A DNA stretch of 64,000 bases, taken from contig CANUEZ040000168.1 in the NCBI GenBank assembly GCA_948099385.1, forward strand, positions 993,501-1,057,500, read 5' to 3'. The notes under the pieces were generated by a model. The model worked only from the letters and a program-made list of their open reading frames with translations, was not told the DNA's origin and searched no databases. Of this stretch, positions 56,110-64,000 are shown one piece after another (position 1 is the first letter of the stretch; every line of letters starts with the position of its first letter). Made by a program: the position numbers and the translations under genes. Source of the DNA: Fasciola hepatica. Taxonomy: Eukaryota; Platyhelminthes; Trematoda; Plagiorchiida; Fasciolidae.

Positions 56110-57100
56110 TCTACGCAGTGCTACACGGAAAGAAATCAATAGATTTTGAGAAGGGCGAAATATCTGCGTGCTACCAAATAAGACTCAGTCTGAATGAAAC
56201 CCCCAAGCAATGCAAGAGGCAGGGAAACGTCGATCAGTGACGGTATCTATAATGTAACTAGCTATGTGCCCCTAGTAGGAGAATGGGCGGTCCAAAAAAA
56301 AACTGATGAAATTAGTTGAATGCAGATAGCGCACGTTCTAAATCGACGTTGAATACTTTGATGGGAGTCAGTTTATTGAAACGAACGTTACGAAGAACGG
56401 TCAAGGCTGTGCCATGCGTGGAATGCAAAAAATGAAAAGATATTTTGCTCTCACACCGCTGCATAAAGAACAACGCTGCTCATCGGCTGAAACACACGTA
56501 GTATGGACAAAAAGTGGGGAAACATCTACTTCAATGAAGAAAAAATTAATTCAAATGGACCGGATGCACGGAATTATTGCTGGCATGATGACAGGAAAGA
56601 AAGAATTTTCAGTGCAAGAAACAACGACAGGAGCTCAGTGATGGTTCGGCAGGCCTTCCAAGTCAACGACTAAAGGGAGCTAGTTATATTTGAGGGCATG
56701 CATAATTCCAGTGTGTATATTCATACTTTCGGACACATTTGCTCCCCCCACTAAACAACAGATTCCAAGATGACACAATATTCCAACACGATAATGCCTC
56801 TGTCCACTGCCCATACACCACAGAATGTTGACTGTTGTTCCGTGGAATTAAGATCATGCAGTGACCAGTTTTCAGCCCAGATCTAAATCCCACAGTGAAC
56901 TTTTGGGGCATAATTGCTCCCCAGGTGTACAAGTGAAAGGGAATGGATTACCGCACTTCAGCAAGAACGGGTGAATATTGACCACTGAACGATCAAACCT
57001 CTTGTAATAGGTGGGCCGAAAAGATATATAGAGGTCCTCAAGGCGAACGGCGGGTACATACTGTTTTGAGTAGTAACTATCGCAGCCCAGATGAAGGGGT
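56110..57100 (+). pseudogene. Tc1-like DNA transposon, dead transposase
   Basis: Frameshifted plus-strand translation follows Tc1 transposase: a helix-turn-helix start (IRLSLNETPKQCKRQ near 56,190), GVSLLKRTLRRTVKAVPC (56,360-56,410), the segment before D1 (HVVWTKSGETST), RSSVMV (56,625), FQHDNASVHCPYTTE (second catalytic Asp, 56,782) and FSPDLNPTVNFWG (56,880), where the catalytic Glu of PIENLWG reads Val. The tail FITPFPTF occurs near 57,110. Terminal repeats were not resolved. It is inactive. Confidence 0.8.
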
Positions 57101-57254
57101 CCTATACTTTATCACCCCCTTTCCCACGTTTTCTGCTCAGTTACCATTTAAGGCATAGTTTCGTTCTGAAATTCCATGTCATATCGTACCGTGCATTCGG
57201 TCATTCTGACCAGATATAGAATACTGTTGTGTGGCCGATCCATGCGCCATTGGC

Positions 57255-57445
57255 ATACGTGCGTGATTCATTCCAGTCCCGTTGGCCTTGCACTCGTGTG
57301 CGCGATGCCTGTCTGTACCACGATCTGCTTTGTTCCACTCTACCAATCACCTGCGGTTAGCTGCGTGCAGGATAGACTCGGATTCCTTGTTATCGCCCAC
57401 TTACCGCGTTATCATGCTTGTATGCTCGCTTACTGATGCGCGAAT
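57255..57445 (+). repeat. RepD repeat, free copy
   Basis: CGTGATTCATTCCAGTCCCG, GATGCCTGTCTGTACCACG, CTCTACCAATCACCTGCGG and TATCGCCCACTTACCGCG match the copy nested at 55555-55735. The CCAATCAC word also occurs in RepB, so both may be LTR-type sequences. Confidence 0.55.
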
Positions 57446-57660
57446 AAAAGGTTTTGTTGCGTATTGTCTTCTCGGTCAATTCTGAACACAACAAATACAG
57501 AGGCGGAAATGTATATTTGTCGGGCGCTGTCAAAGCACAGCTGGCATACCATAGTTTTCGGAACAAAATGTCACAATCGACCGATGCTAACAATGACAAA
57601 CAGTGTAGTCTATCGGTAGGCAAGACGGAGATCCTGAAAACATTTCGCAATCACGTGGTC
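57446..57660. other. Unassigned
   Basis: An open frame (57454-57744, +) without known motif crosses this stretch into the RTE tail. Confidence 0.3.
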
Positions 57661-57745
57661 TCAAAAGAACCTGTTCAGTCCTTTCAGCCGTCAACCTCGC
57701 CCTTCTGTGCTCTGGTTTTGTTGCTACCTCTCAGCATCGTCTGAT
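57661..57745 (-). repeat. RTE-type 3' tail, minus orientation
   Basis: The + strand has CTGTTCAGTCCTTTCAGCCG, TCTGTGCTCTGGTTTTGTTG and CTACCTCTCAGCATCGTC, the reverse complement of the tail at 14393-14472. Confidence 0.6.
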
Positions 57746-57883
57746 CAAGTGCAAAATTAGTGGAGGAACAAGCAAACAGAAAATAAAGTTGTAAATGGGT
57801 ACTAGCTATTCCATTACGCAAGACCGGCCGGGTAGATACAATTTTAACATTCGGAGTCGCGGCATAGAGTCATTGACCATTGA

Positions 57884-58706
57884 ACATTTGAACCTGCTCA
57901 GTATTCCATACAGGATAGAAGAATGGGTTGAACGTTTCGGGCTCTGATGCAGTGTTCGCAAAGGGGTCGAGCAAGATCAGTCGGTGCTATTTCTGACTGT
58001 GGGTGAACGCGTGCTCTGTTCAGTGTTGAAGAACTTGGCGTACCCAGATGCGCCCGCGAATTTACCGCAAGAGAAACTGAAGGAACGTTTGCGACGGAAT
58101 AGGTGAGTCCGGAATGTGTGTGTGCGTGTGCGTGCACGTGCGCATGCGCGTGCGTGCGTGCGTGCGGGGAGTGAACGTGTTTTCATCCTGAAGCTGAATC
58201 AACAGACCACCCCCTGCAGTTATGGTGATGGTTTGGAGGGAATGTTATGTAACCTGCTAACTGCTGGAATCACTACAATCACCCCACAGCGGCACTCGCT
58301 GGAACAGAAGAGCATGAACTTTCCAGAGGCCCGCAGAATCTATGAGCAATCTGGTGATGTACAGTCAACCCCCACGTCCGATACCACACTTGTGCTTCAA
58401 CAAACGATGTCCAAGTCAATGCATCAGCGCAATGACCGCCAATTACCAGCCAACCAATCGATCCACAAACCTGTGAACAAATCCGTGTCATACGGTGATT
58501 TCCATTTACGTTCGATATGTCGGTTCCATCAAGCTGTATGCCATGTAAGTGAAAAAACTGGTCACATACCAAAGGTAGGTCAAAGATGCAAGTGCAGCAT
58601 GATAGAAGTGATCAAAACGAACGAAATCGAAGATAGCAAACCTATCTACGCACTGAAGACCACCGGTCGGAACGATCAATTCCTGTACAGATCGCTGTCC
58701 TTTTAG
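57884..58706 (+). pseudogene. Gypsy Gag, interrupted by a microsatellite
   Basis: One frame throughout. First part: RIEEWVERFGL, a TGA at 57945, then VLFLTVGERVLCSVLKNLAY and LPQEKLKERLRRN. After a TGA at 58104 comes 53 bp of alternating GT/GC repeat, then LNQQTTPCSYGDGLEGMLC, NLLTAGITTI, FPEARRIYEQSGDV and a zinc-knuckle remnant (CRFHQAVCHVSEKTGHIPKV). The capsid is of the Gypsy type in which AYP..P..L leads to TAGIND. About 20 residues normally between the two halves are replaced by the repeat. It ends at TAG 58704-58706. Confidence 0.8.
58114..58166 (+). repeat. 53-bp alternating purine-pyrimidine tract
   Basis: GT, GC, and AC steps alternate without a break from the A at 58114 to the G at 58166, with a self-complementary centre GCACGTGCGCATGCGCGTGC. 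Such tracts favour Z-DNA and are prone to length change. Confidence 0.9.
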
Positions 58707-58799
58707 TGCGGATTTCAACACGAGTTGATCATTCCGGAAAATGTGTCCTCGGGCAAACATGAAACCCACTGACGTATGAATTCACCTTAGCGAACTTCA

Positions 58800-59010
58800 C
58801 TTCAGAGGTGCAACTGAAGGCTCGGCAAAAACCGTAGCGGAGAGTGCGGATCACACTGCACCAATCGGGGACATAACTGTTGAGAAAACGCAATTACAGA
58901 CTAAAGTCCCACTCTGGAGATCTGTTCGTCAAGCAAGCCAAATCGACGAGGAACTTTTCAGGGAGGAAGGCTGTAGTGATTCGAATGCTTCCGCACGCGG
59001 TCCTATGAGC
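58800..59010 (+). pseudogene. Gypsy integrase C-terminal tail
   Basis: WRSVRQASQIDEELFREEGC followed by SDSNAS matches RRLVRQASFIDEELLRDKGC at 53,250 (minus). It lies only about 100 bp after Gag in the same orientation, so protease, RT, RNase H and most of integrase have been deleted. It ends at TGA near 59,007. Confidence 0.65.
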
Positions 59011-60527
59011 TAAAACTTCATTTCCCGTATCCAACCAATCAGGTGAGGCCGAGCCTTGACATTCAGATCGTAGGAATACAGTGGGGTCGCTTTATAATTG
59101 GTTGGTGCGTTCTGTCGATAGTTATATGCATCTTTTGTATGCAAAGAAGTTTATACCATCCAAATCAGGTACAATACATCTACGCTCTTCTCGTTTGGTC
59201 TAGTCAGTTTCTGTTGCACGTAGTCTGTGTGCGACTAACCAGGTAGGTACAACTCTCACACCTACCCTCCAGTCAGTACCTGTCTCGGAGAACAACGTAC
59301 GCTGAGGAAGTCTATCGGTGTTCATAAATAACACATGTCTTAACCATTTTAGCCCATTCAGATTGAGCGCTTAATCCACTGATTACTCTCTACTTCCCAA
59401 CACCCTAATCTGTTCCTTGGTTCGTACTATCCTTGGGTGATTGTAAGATAGTGGACGAGATTAAGCTGAACGGAACAATAAACCGGTCATCTCTCACTAC
59501 ATATTTATTGACAACTGACAGTTCGTCATGAAGAGTGTAGTATATCTGTGGTCATGACGTTATCAGGAACTCGGCAGACTTAGTCAGAGTTAAATTGGTC
59601 TCTGCAATTTCTATCAGTATATATCTAGTAATTGCACTGAACTATTGGTTATCTTCATTCGCCTTTGTTTATTTCGATGGTGGGCACGACAAAGCATCAC
59701 CCGATCGATTTTTTAGCTCTGCCTTGACTGGATTTTGAAGTTGAACTCAATGAGTCAGGCGTACCAGCGACTTATGCTCAGAGGTTGTTGAGCTTCTTTA
59801 ACGAGACTGAAGAATACCGAATGATCAGTTCATCATACAAACGGGCATTCAGCTAGGTGCAAATGCCATTTTTCTTAGACTTACGTGTGGTCCAGAGTTT
59901 CTTTTCTCCCAGTTGAATGCTTGAAGTAAAAACAATTGTTTTTTCTCCTCCAACATGAACTTCGGAAAAAATTTCCCAAGTCCATACCGGAAGCATTCAC
60001 AGACGCAAGTGCATGAAGGTTCTGGTCAGACTTTGCAGTTGGTACATTAGACACCATGAAAGGGATGGAGTCAAAGGCTTGTTGATCGACCGTCCCTCAG
60101 AAATTATTCGTTCAACCAGGTAAGCTTTCTACGTGGTTGGGAAACTGTGGCAGGTTTCTCTAAGTGGCGAAGGTGGTAGTGTAGTGGATACTGTTTCGGC
60201 AACAGAAAGAGATGGTCATCGAGCTGACTACGTCTATCAACCACGAGCCAATGGTCGAAGAAGAACAAGCAGTCTCTATTTCAAAATTACTCCACGACGG
60301 TCACAATAATCCCACCAGTGAGCAATCAGTATTCGGCTGGATCCCAGATAGGTCACAAGGTGACCAAAAATGTGAGCTGCAGATCAAATAAGCCGACTAA
60401 CAGAGCTAGAGGATGGTGCTCGCATAAGAACTAGCTCAGTGGCTGAGGACACATGATAAAAAAGGAACCGGAACGCGCAAGAAGCCGTAGGACCGATATT
60501 GCTGCAGAGTGAGCATGAAACCGAACT
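59011..60527. other. Mostly unassigned; 3' LTR possible at the left end
   Basis: The first 300 bp could be the Gypsy 3' LTR (CTTTATAATTGG is TATA-like). The rest shows no recognised domain. A weak tRNA-like A-box (GGTGGTAGTGTAGTGG, 60170-60186) has no convincing B box. Confidence 0.35.
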
Positions 60528-60595
60528 ACAGTAAACCCCCTCAATAAGGGACATTCACGTCCCGAGTGAGAGGTATCCTTTTTATAGGGGTTTTG
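60528..60595. repeat. pogo-like terminal inverted repeat (one end)
   Basis: The CAGTAAAC start, alternating AAGGGAC and TATAGGGG blocks and the adjacent TA are typical of pogo/Tigger termini. Confidence 0.6.
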
Positions 60596-61670
60596 CGAAC
60601 ACATCTCGAGATAACAGAGAGTAACTCAGGTAACTTTCACAAATTAACCTTTCATGGTACAAAGTAAAAATGAAACAATAAATTTATTAGTGTTTAAAGT
60701 GGTGCAGAAGGGAAGTTTTCTACTTGTGAACTGTGGAACGATTGTTTTACAAATTGTGCAGTAGTTACATGATGTTTGGTAACGAGTTTGTATCGGCGTG
60801 CACTGCATACAAACGTATACCTTCCGCAAATCAGATTGTCCAGTTGTGTGGAAGAGACCGCCTCAGCTTCCACCTGCTAGTTGTCGCATTTATCACCACA
60901 GTTGTCTTCCTGCGTTGGAGCCACTGCTGACTATTGTAAACAGGCATCTGTCTCATCTTAAAGAACACCATTAGATAGTAGAAGGAAATTTGATCTTATC
61001 CGAAGCGATGTAGTCATAAAAATGTTTGATTATGCGAAAGCAAATTTTTAATTTCAGCTTCCACTTCAAAAATGATATTAATGCTTGTGAGGTGTACTCT
61101 GCTAAGATTACGCCGGCGGAAACATGACCGGATTGAAGTTGGAGGAATACCATCCTAAGCCATTTCTCTCCAGATCATTGCTTGCAAAACATTTATCTAC
61201 CACGGATGAGAAAATGAAAGGAAAAGAGAAAAATAAGAAAATAAAAGTATTGGAAAAATAAGGAGAATGAAAACAGTTAGAGAATAGAAATGAAGAAGAA
61301 CAGAATGAAAACAGGAGGTTGAAAATATCACTTCGCAGACTGCTGATTGACCTATTGTTTCATCCGTCTTTCATAACACCGGTCGCACAAGTTTCGTTCT
61401 GTTCGAGATCTTGAAGTTCCTGATGTTTCTGTTATCGATGGGCGGAAGTTTACTGATTTTGTTGGAAGAGAGAAAAACAAGCTAGATATTAGCAGGAATG
61501 ACGTCTGCATGGGCACCACAGTTATCCAACAGAAGTACGACTCGTCTATTTTCTGTAGTCAGCTTCTTATTAACTTTCGAAGCCAGATACTAAACAGTCC
61601 TGTTGTAAGTCACGAATTTCTCCGAGACACCTAAGTGACGATGTTGACTTCAACGGCTGCCCATGCCATG
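60528..61670 (-). mobile_element. pogo/Tigger-type DNA transposon relic
   Basis: The left end is a pogo-like terminal sequence, CAGTAAACCCCCTCAATAAG and onward to TATAGGGGTTTTG (60528-60595), directly preceded by TA, the expected target dinucleotide. On the minus strand near 61,640-61,400 the transposase core reads KLTTENRRVVLLLDNCGAHA, a stop, LVFLSSNKISKLPPIDNRNI and RNFK. The family pattern is LLLDNCPSH...VELVFLPPNTTSKLQPLDQGIIRNFK. The D-D spacing is about 29, as in pogo. 61,200-61,325 is a purine-rich tract. The right terminus was not found. Confidence 0.75.
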
Positions 61671-61872
61671 CCAAGTTGAGTTGTACTCCTGAATAAATAC
61701 AGGTGTATATTTGCTACTTCGCATTCATGTACCATCAGGATCACAATCGCAGAAAACGTTTTATTTGATCCGGATTTTGCGGTTCTCAGCAACTCAATAT
61801 TAGAGCTGTAATCTCATTTGAATCGAATGGAGCGTGCATGGATAGGGAGTCCATATTTAGAATCACCGGTCA
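61671..61872. other. Unassigned
   Basis: Short stretch between the pogo relic and the PLE; nothing recognised. Confidence 0.3.
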
Positions 61873-62775
61873 TGCGGCCGATATACGTTGTTCCACAGGA
61901 ACAAGTGAAAGAATACACACAGAACGAGGCTGCAGAAACAGACACACTGTCTTGTACCGGCAAACACCGCTGGCTTAGATGCGAACAAAATACGCAGTTT
62001 AGCAGCGTAGAATGATTTGTTGACGGCGCTTTCCAATCTTCGGTGCACTACATCTGCCAGAGTGTCACCTTTAAATGGCAGAGAGATGTATATTGGTCTC
62101 CTTTCAGCTACCGTTTTCCTTGGAATTTCGATATCCAACTGCATCATCCGGTCGATTAAGCGTTCCGGGTATCCGTTTTGAGGAAAAATATTGCTCACCG
62201 TAACAAGATCTTCTTCGGTGCATACCCTTGTCGTTCTGTTCGTTAGGAATATAATTAGATTTCTTTTCAATTTGAGTGGTACAAAGCTACGGAAGTGTAT
62301 GTACTGTCCATTCCATGTTGATTTGCTGTACACTGATCGCCGTATTGAGCCATCTTCTCGACGAGTCAAAAATACGTCTAAGAAGTCTAGTGAGTTGTTT
62401 GATTCTGATTCTAGTGTAAAGCCCAAGTTCGGATGTGCTGAGCTGAAGCTGTTTAGTAATTGATCTCTGTGGAGAAATTGGTCTGTTATACATAGAATGT
62501 CATCCACGTATCGCTTGTACAACCGAGGTCCTCGAATCGATGGTTGTAACGGGCCGTTTTCCAATTTTGCCATAAAGACATCAGAAAATAGGGGCCCGAG
62601 TGGAGACCCCATTGCTACACCGTCTTTTTGGAGGGTAATCTGCTCGTTAAACTTAAACTGAATATTCTGGATACATACAAAGAGTAACTGCCGCAGGTCT
62701 TTCAGTGGCACACTTGTTTCAATCTCATTTGCTTGTATGAAGCCACAAAGATAGTATATCGGCCGCACGACCAGA
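61873..62775 (-). mobile_element. Penelope-like element, 5' part in inverted orientation (RT)
   Basis: The 309-codon frame from 62792 carries PLE RT: NEIETSVPLKDLRQLLFVCI, KDGVAMGSPLGPLFSDVFMA, KRYVDDILCITD with the catalytic YVDD, and NSLDFLDVFLTRREDGSI, then the PLE linker (KTVAERRPIYISLPFKGDTL). Near 61,960 a frameshift occurs, and the other frame continues with the GIY-YIG start YSFTCSCGTTYIGR at about 61,880. Homology stops there. The rest of GIY-YIG lies at 62755-63138 on the plus strand. The RT frame is uninterrupted with an intact active site, so this copy is fairly young. Confidence 0.9.
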
Positions 62776-63230
62776 AGCTTGTCTGAACGCATCCGTGATC
62801 ATCATCCAGCGTGGTTGAGGACTGGAACAATTAGGTCAATTACCAGCGCAGTCGTTTCACACCTAGCTGAAATTAATCACATAGTGAACGTGGATCAAGC
62901 ATTCCGTCCCCTGTATAGGGTCCGAGGTCGGCTGTCAAGATCGGTGAGAAGTAGCATCTTGGCCACAGCGGAAGCGGTCGGGATTCTCCTCCACAACCCT
63001 CCTTTTTGTGCTCAGAAGAAATTTGTACATGCACTCAGTCTATCCTGGCCCACTCACCACCCAATGCCAGGTCCAAGAACGTTCGAAAGCTTACATGTTG
63101 AGAACATGTTAGTCCATTCACACCTGGTCTCTGGATAATCCTGTACCACACTAGATGTGAGCAATGATCCCTGAGATGACTTTTGTTGACTGTATCTCTT
63201 ATGCATCTAGTCATGTTTATTTTGTTGTAC
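62755..63230 (+). mobile_element. Penelope-like element, 3' part (GIY-YIG C-terminus and UTR)
   Basis: Plus strand from 62755: YIGRTTRSLSERIRDHHPAW, SITSAVVSHLAEINHIVNVD, AFRPLYRVRG, LATAEAVGILLHNPPFCAQK and FVHALSLSWP, with stop TAA at 63136-63138. This is the remainder of the GIY-YIG domain plus the PLE C-terminus, parallel to 48,245-48,597. It abuts the beginning of the inverted RT segment; the first 18 bp (62755-62772) have a near-identical partner on the minus strand at 61,890-61,873. Confidence 0.88.
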
Positions 63231-64000
63231 TGGGATGATTAAGAACCGTTGAAAACGAGCTTTTTCGCCAACCTGTGTTTTCCAAATGTGTTCCGGGGGA
63301 TTTTTCAGACAACTCAATATTAGTTGAACATTGTAATCTTTAGGGTGGATAAACCCCCGAATATTCAGAAACGCAAACTCGTCCAGACGATCAGGAACAG
63401 CACGCAGACTGCCATGATAGTTATCCGATAAACAACCGAAAATACGGACACCATTCACAAAGGCGGTACATCCTCGTAATTCAGCTATCACCAACGTAGT
63501 ATACTCTTGTTATTTGAGAGAAACATTTCGCCAACCCAATGGAACCACCCTGTATTGATAAGTCCCATCCTGTATGAGAAATACTGCCATAGATTCCGAA
63601 TTATGCGTTATACCCATTTGAAAGTGAACACTTTATATTGAATTTGTAGAATCACTTAAAACGAGAAATTTTGAATACAGGGATCGGAATCATTATTAGG
63701 GCTTGACGAATATGCACGGTTGATGACTTCTAACAGGAATGAATCAGCATAGTATTGCTTCCGTGGCTTTCAGTGGTGAATTAATCGTAGGTACTGCATG
63801 CTGAATCACATTTATTTTACAATTAGACCACTGTATCTACAGTCTTTGTCGAATACGTAGCCGTCAAAAATCCTCGGCTATACAGCTATTCGTCGAGTAA
63901 TGTAGGGTGTCAGTACTGATTAAGTACAAAAACCTAAAAATTAGCGAACCTGTAGACAAACTGCACGTGACAATTCAAAAGTTTTTTTTATTTTAAGAAA
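63231..64000. other. Unassigned right end
   Basis: A 95-codon minus frame (63494-63207) has IRGFIHPKDYNVQLILSCLK but no family I can name; its last part overlaps the PLE 3' end. Otherwise AT-rich sequence without recognised features. Confidence 0.35.

Noticed and set aside
60160..60260. tRNA-derived SINE head (GGTAGTGTAGTGGATAC)
   Set aside because: The A box is plausible but the candidate B box (GGTCATCGAGCTGAC) does not fit, and no second copy was seen.
1..64000. CRISPR arrays, bacterial operons, prophage or toxin-antitoxin systems
   Set aside because: No regularly spaced direct repeats and no bacterial-type genes; splice sites, LINEs and SINEs show the DNA is eukaryotic.

Overview
The window is nuclear DNA of a eukaryote, most likely a digenean flatworm (fluke). 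The basis is the mix of retroelements: RTE-clade LINEs with the ISNAEVR / RWLGHVLRMP C-terminus, CR1-clade LINEs, BEL/Pao and Gypsy LTR elements, and Penelope-like elements (PLEs) with a GIY-YIG domain. One spliced host gene is present. Base composition looks more balanced than in the AT-rich schistosomes, so I infer an opisthorchiid, fasciolid or paragonimid-like fluke; the species is not identified. There is no bacterial-type gene organisation.

The one gene I can name with confidence is the fluke orthologue of PDCD6/ALG-2 (penta-EF-hand protein) on the + strand. Three coding exons are visible: 14931-14992, 30042-30355 and 31880-31981 (stop). All splice borders are GT-AG, and intron phases 2, 1 and 0 join into one frame matching ALG-2. 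The first coding exon is upstream and was not found. The gene's 15.0-kb intron and 1.5-kb intron hold transposon debris.

Layout: 1-3720 BEL/Pao element (minus); 3724-9470 three CR1 LINE copies in a row (plus); 9.5-12.3 kb little recognised except two copies of a dispersed repeat (Rep1); 12.3-13.5 kb two RTE pieces (minus); 14.3-14.5 kb SINE and RTE tails; 14.9-32.0 kb PDCD6 with intronic SINEs, Gypsy fragments (17.1-19.5), a LINE nested in an RTE (21.0-22.6), an RTE fragment (24.0-24.5) and a near-full-length decayed RTE (24.6-27.75, minus); 32.7 kb a candidate orphan exon; 35-36.2 kb repeats; 36.48-38.44 kb an IS630/mariner-type DNA transposon with very long terminal inverted repeats; 42.9-47.1 kb a decayed Gypsy element (minus) with an LTR-like insertion; 48 kb a PLE C-terminus; 52.4-52.7 kb interleaved inverted repeats; 53.0-54.6 kb two Gypsy integrase fragments on opposite strands; 55.3-57.5 kb nested LTR-like repeats and a Tc1 relic; 57.9-59.0 kb Gypsy gag joined to an integrase tail; 60.5-61.7 kb a pogo/Tigger relic; 61.9-63.2 kb a PLE whose 5' part is inverted.

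Almost every transposon open reading frame carries stops, frameshifts or lost catalytic residues, so the window is mostly a graveyard of mobile elements around one Ca2+-sensor gene. The most interesting structures are the inverted PLE, the interleaved palindromes, the long-TIR transposon, and SINEs that appear to share the 3' tail of the local RTE LINE. All family assignments come from reading translated motifs by eye; no database search was possible.
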